Source of the DNA: Halomonas sp. Bachu 37
GTDB taxonomy: Bacteria > Pseudomonadota > Gammaproteobacteria > Pseudomonadales > Halomonadaceae
Length of the DNA: 64,000 bases
NCBI RefSeq assembly: GCF_039691755.1
Contig: NZ_CP137552.1
Coordinates: 1,798,001 to 1,862,000 of the forward strand
Direction of reading: 5' to 3'
Positions 18,529 to 27,542 of the stretch are shown piece after piece. The notes under the pieces were generated by a model. The model was not told the origin of the DNA and did not search any database. It saw nothing but the letters and a program-made list of their open reading frames with translations. The translations under genes were made by a program, and so were the position numbers. The stretch's first letter is position 1; each line of letters starts with the position of its first letter.

Positions 18529-18819
18529 TAATGGTTTGATTCCTTATATATTAAGAGGTCAGAGCAACTATAACTTCAACTTCCGCTTTGGGTCAAAATC
18601 GGACTTACTAAACCAATCATATAATAGTTATTACCCCCTCCTCTAAATAGCCTCAATGAACGCGCCGGAGAATTCATTAGGAATATACAGCAATTTATTT
18701 ATGACCCACTCTGTTAAAATAAAAATAAATTAATTTAAAGTGGGAAACATAATATAGATTATCGTGCTGGCTGTATGACACGGCTGAATCAGCATGTTGC
18801 TTTCACCGAAGGGGCAGCT
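18529..18819. other. AT-rich spacer upstream of the helicase gene
   Basis: No gene is recognised here. It should hold the helicase promoter on the minus strand. CCCACT at 18705-18710 and AGTGGG at 18739-18744 form an inverted repeat around an A/T-only core, which could be a hairpin or an operator. The composition matches the helicase gene and changes sharply at the DUF427 gene, marking one border of the AT-rich island. Confidence 0.4.
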
Positions 18820-19155
18820 TTAGGTCGGAAAGAGTCTCTCACCCACTCCCTCATAAAACGCCACCCCACCCGCAATAGCCTCCATCCACTCAATCGGTTC
18901 CTCATAACTCCAAGCAATATCCCGCCGCTCACCCAGCGAAAAATACACCGTATGCCCTTTAAACGGGCAATAAGTGGTCGTTTCTGAAACGGTGAGTAAG
19001 TCCATCCGCACGTCTTCACGTGGGAAGTAGTGGCGCGGCGGGTAGCCGTGTTCGCGGAGTTCCACCGTATTGCTGGAGTCGGCTAGCAGAATGCCATCCA
19101 CCCGCACTTGCATGCGCTGCTGGGTAGGGTGAAGCGTTATGCGGGCATTCTGCAT
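18820..19155 (-). CDS. DUF427 family protein
   Basis: A 111-residue cytoplasmic protein of normal length for the DUF427 fold. It has the family marks: VRVDGILLADSSNTVELREHGYPPRHYFPREDV followed by YCPFKGHTVYFSL and an AWSYEEP segment. Members are beta-rich single-domain proteins with no settled function. The start is preceded by AGGGA. It is separate from the next minus-strand gene by about 85 nt. Confidence 0.85.
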   Translation of the reverse strand: MQNARITLHPTQQRMQVRVDGILLADSSNTVELREHGYPPRHYFPREDVRMDLLTVSETTTYCPFKGHTVYFSLGERRDIAWSYEEPIEWMEAIAGGVAFYEGVGERLFPT

Positions 19156-19239
19156 TTTGTTGTCCCTGCGGCATTTTTTGCTCTAATGCTTCGAGACTAG
19201 CAGTTAATCTAGGTTAAGCCCACTTTAGGTGATTAGTTT

Positions 19240-20028
19240 TTAGTCGGTAATGGATGCTTTGGAAGGTAGGTGAGTCATCACTTCCACGTTACCGCTGATG
19301 TTACCTTGGTCAATACGGCACAGTATTAAGCTAGCTTCCGTGCCGTTGGCTTTCACGGTTAGCTCCCCTGCTACGTTCCAGCCACCGCTATTGCCACAGG
19401 TTTGCCAACCGCCCGTGGTGGAAACGTGGTTGGCGAGCAGTGCCGGCAGTTGGTGGCGCTTTGCGATGGCGGCGAGCAGCTCGGCATCTTTTGCATAGCC
19501 GCCTGGGGAAATGAGCGCGCTGGCGAGGTAAACGTCCGCTTGTTGGGCGGCGGCGGTAGCGGCGTGGCGTTGGTGGGTGAAGTCGGCGCATACGGCCAGG
19601 GCGATGCGGGTGCCGTTGACGTTGATGAGGCCGCTTTCATGGCCGGGGGCACAGTAAACCTCCTCCCCTTCGTGAAGGTGCTGTTTTAGGTAGAAGGTGT
19701 GTTCGCCGTTGGGGAAGCAGATCACCGCGGCGATGTGGGGTTTGCCGTTGGGGTTGTGCAGGGGGCAGCCTGCAATCACTACTGTGTTATTGGCGACGGC
19801 AGCGGCGGTGAGCGCGGTAAAGGTGGCGTCGTCGCGGGGCATGACCAGTTGGCTAAGCAGCGCCAGCTCGTAGCCGGTGAGCGAGAGTTCGGGAAAGGCC
19901 ACCACGTTGGCCCCCAGCGCGGCGGCGCGTTCTATGTAGGCCAGGTGCGTTTGTAGGTTGTCGTCTACCGCCGCTTTCGTGACGGGTAGTTGGGCGAGCG
20001 CGATGGTGATGGCTTGGCTGTTGGTCAC
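19240..20028 (-). CDS. Carbon-nitrogen hydrolase (nitrilase superfamily)
   Basis: A predicted amidase or nitrilase-like hydrolase of 262 residues. The Glu-Lys-Cys triad is visible: E in FPELSLTGYE (about 48), K in FYLKQHLHEGEE (about 113) and C in ALAVCADFTH (about 150). The start chosen is GTG at 20028 (VTNSQAITIALAQLP), preceded by AAGGGAT; the longer frame adds about 36 residues unlike the family. The gene follows the GST gene on the same strand, 40 nt apart, and probably shares its transcript. The substrate is not predictable; C-N hydrolases of this size act on omega-amides, carbamoyl amines or small amides. Confidence 0.85.
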   Translation of the reverse strand: MTNSQAITIALAQLPVTKAAVDDNLQTHLAYIERAAALGANVVAFPELSLTGYELALLSQLVMPRDDATFTALTAAAVANNTVVIAGCPLHNPNGKPHIAAVICFPNGEHTFYLKQHLHEGEEVYCAPGHESGLINVNGTRIALAVCADFTHQRHAATAAAQQADVYLASALISPGGYAKDAELLAAIAKRHQLPALLANHVSTTGGWQTCGNSGGWNVAGELTVKANGTEASLILCRIDQGNISGNVEVMTHLPSKASITD

Positions 20029-20068
20029 TTTTATCCCTTGGCTGGCGGGGTGCGGGAAGGGTCGCAGG

Positions 20069-20680
20069 CTAGGCGAAGGCGGTTTGCACGAAGCTGGTTC
20101 GTGCCGTGACACCCGCATGCCACGCGGCAAGCTGGGCATGCTCCTCTTTCCAGCGTATCTCTGGCAGCCGGAAGGCGAGGTACTCCAGCGCGACCGCGAT
20201 AGCGATATCGCCCAGGTGGATCGATGTCGCCGTGGGTTTGCCGCCCAGCTCGCTGTTCAGTTGATTCAACAGCCGCTGCATGGCCCTTGCCCGGCGTTGG
20301 CCCAGCACGCTCTCGTCACTCTCGTTGCCATGATGCTTTCTGGCAATCACGGTCGTGAACGCGGCGTCCATCAGGTTTTGGCCCAGGCCTGCCAGGTGCA
20401 GTACATCACTCAACGGGTTGGTGGGCAGTATGGGCGGGGTGGGTGTTCCGCTGTCCAGACTGTCCAAGTACATGGCGATCAGCATGGATTCGCTCAGCGT
20501 GGTGCCCTCCTCCGTCACCAGCGCGGGGATGCGCCCGGCGGGGTTGGCCTTGAGAAGATCGGCATCGTCGGCCCAGGGATCGCACCATTTGAGCGTCACG
20601 GTCTCCATCAAGCCTTTTTCCAGCAGCACGATGCGTACCAGCCGCGCATAGGGGGATGTTGCGTTCAGGTAGAGTTCCAT
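20069..20680 (-). CDS. Glutathione S-transferase family protein
   Basis: A 203-residue cytosolic GST. The N-terminal thioredoxin-like domain begins ELYLNATSPYARLVRIVLLEKG and includes NPAGRIPALVTEEG (cis-Pro loop) and the ESMLIAMYL glutathione-contact segment; the all-helical C-terminal domain follows from about residue 88. Ser in the SPYARLVR segment is the likely catalytic residue. GGGAGG precedes the start. It lies between the MFS gene (35 nt) and the nitrilase gene (40 nt), so the three probably form an operon. Confidence 0.9.
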   Translation of the reverse strand: MELYLNATSPYARLVRIVLLEKGLMETVTLKWCDPWADDADLLKANPAGRIPALVTEEGTTLSESMLIAMYLDSLDSGTPTPPILPTNPLSDVLHLAGLGQNLMDAAFTTVIARKHHGNESDESVLGQRRARAMQRLLNQLNSELGGKPTATSIHLGDIAIAVALEYLAFRLPEIRWKEEHAQLAAWHAGVTARTSFVQTAFA

Positions 20681-20715
20681 GGTGGCCTCCCTTCGTCTAA
20701 ATAGTGCTTGTTAGG

Positions 20716-21915
20716 TTATTGGGCAGAAGCATGCGTGCGGCGCTGCTGTACGCCCCGGCTAAGCAGTACCAGCAACAAGCCAAGGGCAAGCGCCATGCCG
20801 CTGATGGTGAAGAGTGGCGTGTAACTGCCCCACATACCAAACAGCGCCGACATACCATACCCTGCCCCTGCCTGGGCGGCGGCGAACGCGGCCGTGGCTC
20901 GCCCCCAGAGCTGCTTGTGGGCGGTAGGCCCGACCAGCTCGGCTAGGCGGCCAGAGGTGAGGGCGACGATGCCGGGAATCATCGCTCCTACCATGAACGA
21001 GGAAATCGATTGGCTGAGCAGGGCAAGCGAGAACACCGGGAGAAGAACGGCGGCGGCCTTGGCGGCAAAAGCGATCATCAAGCCGCCTTGCCAACCCACG
21101 CGCTGCGCCAGTGCCCCCACCATGAACGGCCCGCACAGCGCCCCCACCCCGAAAATGCCCCATTGCAGGGAGGCGGCTTGCTGGCCGAGGGCATGCTCCC
21201 TGGCCAGATAGTCCACCCAGAATACGGTATGCGGTACGAACCCCACCGCATCGAGGGCGTAAGCGCCAATGACCAGCAGCACGATGACTTTTACGCCCGC
21301 ATTACGTACGGCGCTATTACCCACCGTGCGTGTGATGCGGGGTGCGGGCAAGCGCGCGACGCCACGGTCGCACAAGACGCCCGCCGCTAAACTAAGCAGG
21401 CCCAGTGTCCCCCAGGTGAGCGAGAGGCTGACCCCGAGCAGTAACGGCACGACGAAGGCGGACAGCAGCGCGCCAGCGCCAATACCGGTAAACACCAACG
21501 CGCCGACACGGGTTCGCCTTTCCGGGGGCGTGGCCGCTAGCGCCAGCGAAGGGCCTACGACCATCAAGATCCCCCCGGCCACTCCCGACACCAATCGCCA
21601 GAAAAAGAACCAGAGAAAACCACCTGCCCCAGCGCAGAGCACGAAGCTGAGCCCGATACTCGCAAAGCTTGCCCCCATCACCAGGCGAGGCGAAAAGCGC
21701 TCACTCAGCGAGTGGGCAACGAGCGCGCCGACAAAATAGCCCAGCAGGTTAGCCGCCCCTAGATAAGCGCCCTGGCTGGCGCTAAACCAGCCTTGCTGAA
21801 TGATCGCGGGCAACAGGGGCGTATAGGCGAAGCGCGCGATGCCAATCGCCGCGAGGGTCGCCATGATGCCTGTCATCAGCGCAGGCAAATCGTCGGTAGT
21901 GAGGGTTCGCGTCAT
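20716..21915 (-). CDS. MFS transporter, YbfB/YjiJ type
   Basis: A 399-residue inner-membrane protein with about 12 hydrophobic segments. The opening helix MTGIMATLAAIGIARFAYTP and the LGAANLLGYFVGAL segment are typical of the YbfB/YjiJ group of major-facilitator proteins, whose substrates are mostly unknown. The start at 21915 is preceded by AAGGA; eight residues upstream in the frame are not needed. It is first in the probable MFS-GST-nitrilase operon and divergent from a LysR gene, the usual arrangement for a regulator and its target. Confidence 0.88.
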   Translation of the reverse strand: MTRTLTTDDLPALMTGIMATLAAIGIARFAYTPLLPAIIQQGWFSASQGAYLGAANLLGYFVGALVAHSLSERFSPRLVMGASFASIGLSFVLCAGAGGFLWFFFWRLVSGVAGGILMVVGPSLALAATPPERRTRVGALVFTGIGAGALLSAFVVPLLLGVSLSLTWGTLGLLSLAAGVLCDRGVARLPAPRITRTVGNSAVRNAGVKVIVLLVIGAYALDAVGFVPHTVFWVDYLAREHALGQQAASLQWGIFGVGALCGPFMVGALAQRVGWQGGLMIAFAAKAAAVLLPVFSLALLSQSISSFMVGAMIPGIVALTSGRLAELVGPTAHKQLWGRATAAFAAAQAGAGYGMSALFGMWGSYTPLFTISGMALALGLLLVLLSRGVQQRRTHASAQ

Positions 21916-22114
21916 CACGCCAGTTCCTTTTGGAGCCACCCTGGGTAGGTCGGCAGCAAGTGGGTACCCAGCCAGACTACGCGTGCAGGCGCGTTTCCTG
22001 GAAACGATTCGTTTTGATCGCTATTATCTTTTTTTGCGATAGCGCTTGTTTTGAGATAGCGCTCGTTTGGAACACCACTTTTCGATAGCCAATCACTTGG
22101 TGGAGAGATGGGCC
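21916..22114. promoter_or_regulatory. Divergent promoter region with 9-bp direct repeats
   Basis: The shared upstream region of the MFS and LysR genes. GATAGCGCT occurs at 22038-22046 and again at 22055-22063, 17 bp apart, with the similar TGTTTTGA and CGTTTGGA following each. The core AGCGCT is itself a palindrome. These are candidate sites for the LysR protein or for RNA polymerase; I cannot separate the two possibilities. Confidence 0.35.
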
Positions 22115-23005
22115 ATGCAACTTAAATCACTGCGACTGTTCATGGCCGTCGCCGAAACAGGCAGCTTCGTGGCGGCGGCAAAACAGCTGCACACGGTGCA
22201 ATCCAACGTGACGGCCCACATCAAGAAACTGGAAGAAGAGCTGGGCGTACAGCTGATTCATCGTGCGGGGCGCGTTCGCCCGACGAGTGCAGGCTGGGCG
22301 CTGGTGGAGTACGCCGAGCGCATGCTGACGGCGCACGATGAAGCGGTGTCGCTGTTCCAGGGCCAGGAAAAAGCGTGTGGGCGGCTGCGCATAGGCGCCA
22401 TGGAAACCACGACGGCACTGCGTCTTCCGCCGATACTGGCGGCGTACCACGCGGCGCAGCCTGACGTCGATATCCAGCTCAAGACCGGGCCCACGGCGGA
22501 TCTGGTCGAACTGTTGCTGAACGGGCAGGTGGACTGTGTCTTCGTGGCTGGGCGGCTCGAGCATGGCCGCTACCACTTGCTCAAGGCTTTTCGCGAGCAG
22601 CTCGTGCTGGTGGGTGCAGCGCCCATGTCGGCGATGCCCTCTTCCCAGGAACTGCTGGCGTCCGCCTTTCTGGCATTTCGCCAAGGGTGCAGCTACCGCC
22701 AGCGCATCGAGCTGTTGCTGGCCTCCCAGGGTGTCAATGCGGGCCGGATATTCGAGTTCGGCTCACTGGACGCGATGCTGGGCTGTGTCGCTGCCGGGAT
22801 GGGGTACACGGTGCTACCCCGTGGAACGGTCGATGCTCACCGGCACCGGTTCGGGATTCACACGCTGGAACTGCCTGCGTCCATCGCCAATGTCGATACC
22901 TACTTTGCCGCCCCCGAACCCGAGACCTGGACACCCGCCCTGGCAGGCTTCGCTGACACGTTGCGTGACGCGGTGGTGGATGAGCCCCAGCTTACTGCGT
23001 CGTGA
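22115..23005 (+). CDS. LysR-family transcriptional regulator
   Basis: A 296-residue regulator beginning MQLKSLRLFMAVAETGSF, with GGAGAG before this ATG; an in-frame upstream start adds 16 non-homologous residues. Residues 1-60 form the winged helix-turn-helix (AAAKQLHTVQSNVTAHIKKLEEELGVQLIHR), and about 90-290 the periplasmic-binding-like effector domain. It is divergent from the MFS-GST-nitrilase operon and probably controls it. The effector is unknown. Confidence 0.9.
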   Translation: MQLKSLRLFMAVAETGSFVAAAKQLHTVQSNVTAHIKKLEEELGVQLIHRAGRVRPTSAGWALVEYAERMLTAHDEAVSLFQGQEKACGRLRIGAMETTTALRLPPILAAYHAAQPDVDIQLKTGPTADLVELLLNGQVDCVFVAGRLEHGRYHLLKAFREQLVLVGAAPMSAMPSSQELLASAFLAFRQGCSYRQRIELLLASQGVNAGRIFEFGSLDAMLGCVAAGMGYTVLPRGTVDAHRHRFGIHTLELPASIANVDTYFAAPEPETWTPALAGFADTLRDAVVDEPQLTAS

Positions 23006-23043
23006 ATGGGGACGGGCCGTTGTCTGGCTCCTGGCCGACGCCC

Positions 23044-23937
23044 TCAGCTTAACGAGAGCATATCGATAACGGCCTCCACTCTTTTTCGGGCTTCGCCTTG
23101 TAACGTTCGTAGCGGCTGGGGCAGGCAGGGCTGGCTCACGTTACCGGTGAGTTCCGCGATGGTGGCCGCGACCCGCAGGCTGCCGCCGTATTCTTGATAG
23201 AGTGCCCATAGCGGCTCAAGCGCTGCGGAACGGGCGATGGCTTGCTCGGTATCCCCCGCTTGGGCGGCGCGGGTGAGCGCCAGCGCAATTTCCGGGTATA
23301 GCCCGCCGATCACCGAGTACCAGGCATCGCACCCGGCGAGTAATCCTGTGGCGGCGGCCGGGTCGCCACTGATGCCGATAGTGACGTCACTTGGGAGTAA
23401 CGCGCGCAACCCTGCGACTCGTGCCTTTGCAGCGGCAAGGTCGTTCTGCACCGGCGGGATTTTAATCGAGGCCACCTGGGGCAGCTGGGCGATGCGGCCA
23501 TGCAATTCGTCGCTGAAATGAAAGTGGGTGGTGCCGGGATTGTCATACACGCAGAGCGGCACGCTTAACGAGCGGCAGACCGTCTCGTACAGGCTGAACA
23601 CTTCGTCATCGGTCAGCTTCTGGTACGAGACCGGTGCCAGCAGCACGCCGCCTGCGCCTGCTTGCTGGGCGTTTTCGGCGTTGGCCAGCACATCCCGGGT
23701 GCGTAGCGCACCAATGCCCACCACCACTGGCACATTGCCGGCATTCTCGACGCTCAGCTTGGCCACGCGGGCGCGCTCTTCACTGCTTAAATAGGCGTAG
23801 TTGCCGGTCGAGCCCAGCACACCGATAGAGTCCACCTCTGCCTCGGCCAAGCACTCCACTAAGCGAATGAACTCATGCTCATTAACGCCCTGCTCGTTCA
23901 TGGGCGTTAGCGGAAACGCACTGAGGCCGGTAAACAT
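23044..23937 (-). CDS. Dihydrodipicolinate synthase/N-acetylneuraminate lyase family aldolase
   Basis: A 297-residue class I aldolase-fold enzyme. Visible family marks are the GSTGNYAYLSSEER loop (the GTTGE equivalent, about 43), the Tyr of LCVYDNPGTT (about 137) and the Schiff-base Lys in ASIKIPPV (about 165). Substitution of the usual GTTGE by GSTGN argues against true DapA and for a catabolic pyruvate-dependent aldolase or dehydratase. AAGGAA precedes the start. It runs convergent with the LysR gene, 38 nt apart. The substrate is not predictable. Confidence 0.85.
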   Translation of the reverse strand: MFTGLSAFPLTPMNEQGVNEHEFIRLVECLAEAEVDSIGVLGSTGNYAYLSSEERARVAKLSVENAGNVPVVVGIGALRTRDVLANAENAQQAGAGGVLLAPVSYQKLTDDEVFSLYETVCRSLSVPLCVYDNPGTTHFHFSDELHGRIAQLPQVASIKIPPVQNDLAAAKARVAGLRALLPSDVTIGISGDPAAATGLLAGCDAWYSVIGGLYPEIALALTRAAQAGDTEQAIARSAALEPLWALYQEYGGSLRVAATIAELTGNVSQPCLPQPLRTLQGEARKRVEAVIDMLSLS

Positions 23938-23967
23938 GGTGTGTTCCTTTTGGAGTGGTTGGCTTAC

Positions 23968-24288
23968 TTACTGCCCAAAGTTAATGCCCAGGCGCAGAGC
24001 TTGCAGGCTGTCGAGTTGCACCGTGACGTCATCTGAAAATAGCGGGTGGCCTTGTACGCTCATGTTTACCGCCGCCTGGGAGCCACGATAGCCAACAGTA
24101 ACGGCAATAGTGGCGGTATTGCTCACCGGGGCCAGCAGCCCATACTCCACGTTATCCACGCTCACCGTCGAGAGGCCGCGCGCCTCCAACTGCTGCTCGA
24201 CTTCCTGTTCGATAACGACGCCGTAGTATACGTACACACCGGCGTAGCCTAGCGCCAGCAGCACTATCAATGTAACGAGCTTGCCCAT
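23968..24288 (-). CDS. Small membrane-anchored protein of unknown function
   Basis: A 106-residue protein from MGKLVTLIVLLALGYAGVY, with AAGGAAG before the ATG. One N-terminal membrane segment (about 3-22) is followed by a polar domain of about 80 residues. The domain contains VSVDNVEYGLLAP and ends in a short LRLGINFGQ strand, which reads as a secreted or periplasmic beta-rich domain. It lies between trpA and the aldolase gene on the same strand. No family is recognised. Confidence 0.6.
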   Translation of the reverse strand: MGKLVTLIVLLALGYAGVYVYYGVVIEQEVEQQLEARGLSTVSVDNVEYGLLAPVSNTATIAVTVGYRGSQAAVNMSVQGHPLFSDDVTVQLDSLQALRLGINFGQ

Positions 24289-24383
24289 GATCTTCCTTTG
24301 CTTCCCAATCGAGTGCGTTGCCGCCACCCAGGCGGCAGAAGCGCTGATAATGCCTGTGGCCATCGATCGGCAGCAAGGGTTAA

Positions 24384-25271
24384 TCAGCTGGCTTGCGGTT
24401 CGCGCACTTCACGGCACGCCCTGACGCTTTCCGACAACTCGCTGACCAAGCCATGTACTCGCTCCACGGCTTCATCAGGTGTATCGGCGTGTTCGATGCA
24501 GTCGACGAGTGCAGAGCCGACGACGACCGCGTCGCTGAAGCGGCCGATGGTGGCGGCCTGCTCGGCGGTACGGATGCCGAAGCCCACGGCGATGGGTAGC
24601 TGGGTGTGTTTGCGAAGCCCTGTTACCGCGCTTTCCAGCCGTTCCGGCGTCGGCGCATTGCCGCCGGTAACACCCGCCACGGAGACGTAGTAGATAAATC
24701 CGGAGGCGTTAGCCAGCACCTTGGGCAGACGCTTGGCATCGGTAGTCGGGGTGGCCAGGCGGATGAAATCGATGCCGTGCCGGGCCGCCGGCTGGCAGAG
24801 CTCTTCGTCGTGTTCCGGGGGAAGATCCACCACGATCAGCCCATCCACCCCGGCGCGGGCGGCATCCGTCAGAAAGCGCTCGACGCCATAGCAGTAAATG
24901 GGGTTGTAGTAGCCCATCAGCACGATAGGGGTGGTGCTGTCTTCTTCACGAAAGCGGCGAACCATCTCCAGCGTCTTGGCCTGGGTCTGGCCGTTTTCCA
25001 GGGCACGCAGGGCGGCTTTCTGGATGGCGGGGCCATCGGCCATGGGGTCGCTGAACGGCATGCCCAGCTCGATGATATCCACCCCCGCAGCGGGCAGCCC
25101 GTGCAGCAGGCGGCGCGAGGTCTCGGCGTCCGGGTCGCCGGCGGTCAGGTAGCTGACCAGCGCCGGGCGGTTGCTTGCTTTGAGTGCGGCAAAACACTGA
25201 TCGAGACGAGACGTGTTGTTCATGGCCTGATTCACGATATTGTTCATGGCGTTGTCCTGGATCGTGCTCAT
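24384..25271 (-). CDS. trpA: Tryptophan synthase alpha subunit
   Basis: Cleaves indole-3-glycerol phosphate to indole, which is channelled to TrpB. The 295 residues include catalytic Glu in [15 protein letters not shown], Asp in [10 protein letters not shown], and the [11 protein letters not shown] phosphate-binding loop. The start at 25271 overlaps the trpB stop (ATGA) and has GGGAG at a good distance. It gives an N-terminal extension of about 16 residues compared with usual TrpA; an internal ATG at 25223 ([11 protein letters not shown]) would give the normal length. The N-terminus repeats ATGAACAA, so both starts are plausible. Confidence 0.95.
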   Translation of the reverse strand: MSTIQDNAMNNIVNQAMNNTSRLDQCFAALKASNRPALVSYLTAGDPDAETSRRLLHGLPAAGVDIIELGMPFSDPMADGPAIQKAALRALENGQTQAKTLEMVRRFREEDSTTPIVLMGYYNPIYCYGVERFLTDAARAGVDGLIVVDLPPEHDEELCQPAARHGIDFIRLATPTTDAKRLPKVLANASGFIYYVSVAGVTGGNAPTPERLESAVTGLRKHTQLPIAVGFGIRTAEQAATIGRFSDAVVVGSALVDCIEHADTPDEAVERVHGLVSELSESVRACREVREPQAS

Positions 25272-26497
25272 TGATAGTTATCTCCCAAGTAATGGGCCAC
25301 GCTCATCATGTCCTTGTCGCCACGGCCACTCAGGTTGACCACCATCAGGTGATCGCGGGGAAGCGTTGGCGCACGCTTGGCGACTTCAGCCAGGGCGTGG
25401 GCGGTTTCCAGTGCGGGGATGATGCCCTCCTGGCGGCAGCAGACTTGAAACGCTTCCAGCGCTTCGTCGTCGGTGGCGGAGACGTACTCGACCCGCCCCT
25501 GCTCGTGCAGCCAGGCGTGTTCCGGCCCGATGCCGGGATAATCCAGCCCCGCCGAGATCGAATGGGCGTCGCTGATCTGGCCGTCTTCATTTTGCAGTAA
25601 ATAGGTGCGGTTGCCGTGCAGCACGCCGGGGGTGCCGCCGTTCAGGCTGGCCGCGTGCTTACCCGTACTCACGCCCTTGCCGCCCGCTTCTACGCCAATC
25701 ATCTGCACGCCTGGGTCGTTCAGGAATGGATGAAACAGCCCCATGGCGTTGGAACCGCCGCCAATGCAGGCCACCAGCGAATCCGGCAGGCGGCCCTGCT
25801 TCTCCAGCATTTGGCTGCGGGTTTCGTGGCCGATCACCGCCTGGAAGTCACGCACCATGGCGGGATACGGATGCGGCCCGGCCACGGTGCCGATGATGTA
25901 GAAGGTGTCGTCGACGTTCGTTACCCAGTCGCGCAGCGCTTCGTTCATGGCGTCTTTCAGCGTGCCGGTGCCGGAGGTAACCGGAATGACCTCTGCGCCC
26001 AACAGTTTCATGCGGAACACGTTGGGCTGCTGGCGCTCGATATCCGTGGTGCCCATGTAGATCACGCACGACAGGCCAAAGCGCGCCGCCACGGTGGCCG
26101 TGGCCACGCCGTGCATGCCTGCGCCGGTTTCCGCGATGATGCGCTTCTTGCCCATCTGCTTGGCCAACAACACCTGACCGATGCAGTTGTTGATCTTGTG
26201 CGCGCCGGTGTGATTCAGCTCTTCGCGCTTGAGGTAAATACTCGCGCCTCCGAAGTGCTCAGTCAGCCGCTCGGCGAAATAGAGCGGGCTTGGCCGCCCC
26301 ACGTAATCGTTCTGGAAATACGCTAGCTGGCGCTGAAATTCGGGATCGTTCTTGGCGGTGGCGTATTCGTCCTGCAGCTCCAGGATCAGCGGCATCAACG
26401 TTTCGGCGACGAAACGGCCCCCGAAACTGCCAAACAGCCCGTTGGCATCGGGCAGGCTTGTCGCTGGGTTAGCCGATAAGTTCACAGGTTGGTTCAT
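25268..26497 (-). CDS. trpB: Tryptophan synthase beta subunit
   Basis: PLP enzyme joining indole and serine to make tryptophan. The 409 residues contain the PLP lysine in [14 protein letters not shown] (about 96), the GAGMHG and VGAHPYP-like ([13 protein letters not shown]) segments, and the GGGSNAMG phosphate-cup motif. ATG at 26497 has GAGG upstream and is preferred to a GTG 33 nt earlier. It is coupled to trpA by a 4-nt overlap and is divergent from a TrpI-like regulator, as in Pseudomonas. Confidence 0.96.
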   Translation of the reverse strand: MNQPVNLSANPATSLPDANGLFGSFGGRFVAETLMPLILELQDEYATAKNDPEFQRQLAYFQNDYVGRPSPLYFAERLTEHFGGASIYLKREELNHTGAHKINNCIGQVLLAKQMGKKRIIAETGAGMHGVATATVAARFGLSCVIYMGTTDIERQQPNVFRMKLLGAEVIPVTSGTGTLKDAMNEALRDWVTNVDDTFYIIGTVAGPHPYPAMVRDFQAVIGHETRSQMLEKQGRLPDSLVACIGGGSNAMGLFHPFLNDPGVQMIGVEAGGKGVSTGKHAASLNGGTPGVLHGNRTYLLQNEDGQISDAHSISAGLDYPGIGPEHAWLHEQGRVEYVSATDDEALEAFQVCCRQEGIIPALETAHALAEVAKRAPTLPRDHLMVVNLSGRGDKDMMSVAHYLGDNYQ

Positions 26498-26579
26498 CAC
26501 GACCTCGGGGGCGTTAGCAGATGCCTTCACGTTACCGCAGGCAAAGCGCGTGAAAAATCGATAAGATGTCGGCTATTCG

Positions 26580-26592
26580 TGAGTTTAACTCA
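26580..26592. promoter_or_regulatory. LysR-type T-N11-A operator in the trpI-trpB region
   Basis: TGAGTT-T-AACTCA is a perfect 13-bp dyad with the T-N11-A form of LysR recognition sites. It lies 20 nt before the trpI start and about 85 nt before trpB, so it could serve autoregulation and activation of trpBA. Confidence 0.5.
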
Positions 26593-26612
26593 ACTATCCG
26601 CCAGGACATTCC

Positions 26613-27542
26613 ATGCAGAACAGCATGCCGCCGCTTGGCGCCCTGCGCGCCTTTGAAGCCACCGCCCGGCTGGGTAGCGTGACCGCCGCTGCCGATGAGC
26701 TGAGCGTGACCCACGGCGCAGTGAGCCGACAATTGAAGAGCCTGGATAAGCATTTCGGTGTGGCGTTGTTTGCCAAGGCGGGGCGCGGGCTAGTGCTTAC
26801 CCACCATGGCGAGCGGCTGCAAGGTGGTGTGAGCGAGGCGTTTTCTCGCCTGCGCAACAGTTGCGCCGCGCTCAAGCATGAGGTCGAGGAAGCCGCCTTC
26901 ACCCTCGCCTGCCCCGGCAGCCTGCTGGCACGCTGGTTGATTCCCCGGTTGGATCGTCTGCACCAGGAGCTGCCCCAACTGAAGCTGCAAGTGGTGGTAA
27001 GTGAAACCGATCAACCCGGAAAATCGCTGGATGCCAGTGCTACCCTGGCGTTCCTGGAACCGCCCTGGCCGGCGGGTGTCGAGGTCATTGAGCTACAATC
27101 CGAACATATTTGTGCGATAGCAAGCCCCCAGCTGGCGGCACGATGCGACCCCACCCAGCCGGAAACCTTATTCGCCAACAAGTTGTTGACTACCGCCTCG
27201 CGACCCCAGGCGTGGCCCCAATGGGCCAGCGCCCAAGGGCTCGGTCACGCCGCGTTGGAAGAGGCGCTTCAGCAGGGCCAGGAGTTCGCGCATCTTTACT
27301 ATTTAATCGAAGCCGCCGTGGCGGGGCTGGGCGTGGCAATCGCGCCCCGGCTGTTGGTGGAAGACGACCTGACAAGCGGACGGCTGGTGGCGCCCTGGGG
27401 GAGCGTCGAGACCTCCGCCCGCCTCTGCCTGTGGCTGCCCGGTCAAACCGACTTACTCACCCACCCTCGCCGCAGCGAACCGCTGGCGGCATGGCTCAGG
27501 CGCGAATTGGGAGCGACTACGACAGGAGCCGTTAGCGGATGA
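26613..27542 (+). CDS. trpI: LysR-family regulator, TrpI-like
   Basis: A 309-residue activator probably controlling trpBA in response to indole-3-glycerol phosphate. The N-terminus MPPLGALRAFEATARLGSVTAAADELSVTHGAVSRQLKSL is of the GcvA/TrpI group, and divergent position from trpBA is the classical trpI arrangement. AGGA precedes the start. The symbol rests on context plus the helix-turn-helix type; other GcvA-group regulators look alike. Its 3' end overlaps the convergent NAD(P)-binding gene by 11 nt. Confidence 0.8.
   Translation: MQNSMPPLGALRAFEATARLGSVTAAADELSVTHGAVSRQLKSLDKHFGVALFAKAGRGLVLTHHGERLQGGVSEAFSRLRNSCAALKHEVEEAAFTLACPGSLLARWLIPRLDRLHQELPQLKLQVVVSETDQPGKSLDASATLAFLEPPWPAGVEVIELQSEHICAIASPQLAARCDPTQPETLFANKLLTTASRPQAWPQWASAQGLGHAALEEALQQGQEFAHLYYLIEAAVAGLGVAIAPRLLVEDDLTSGRLVAPWGSVETSARLCLWLPGQTDLLTHPRRSEPLAAWLRRELGATTTGAVSG

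Noticed and set aside
24606..26326. Plus-strand frames of 222 and 236 codons opposite trpA and trpB
   Set aside because: Antisense shadows of two certain genes.
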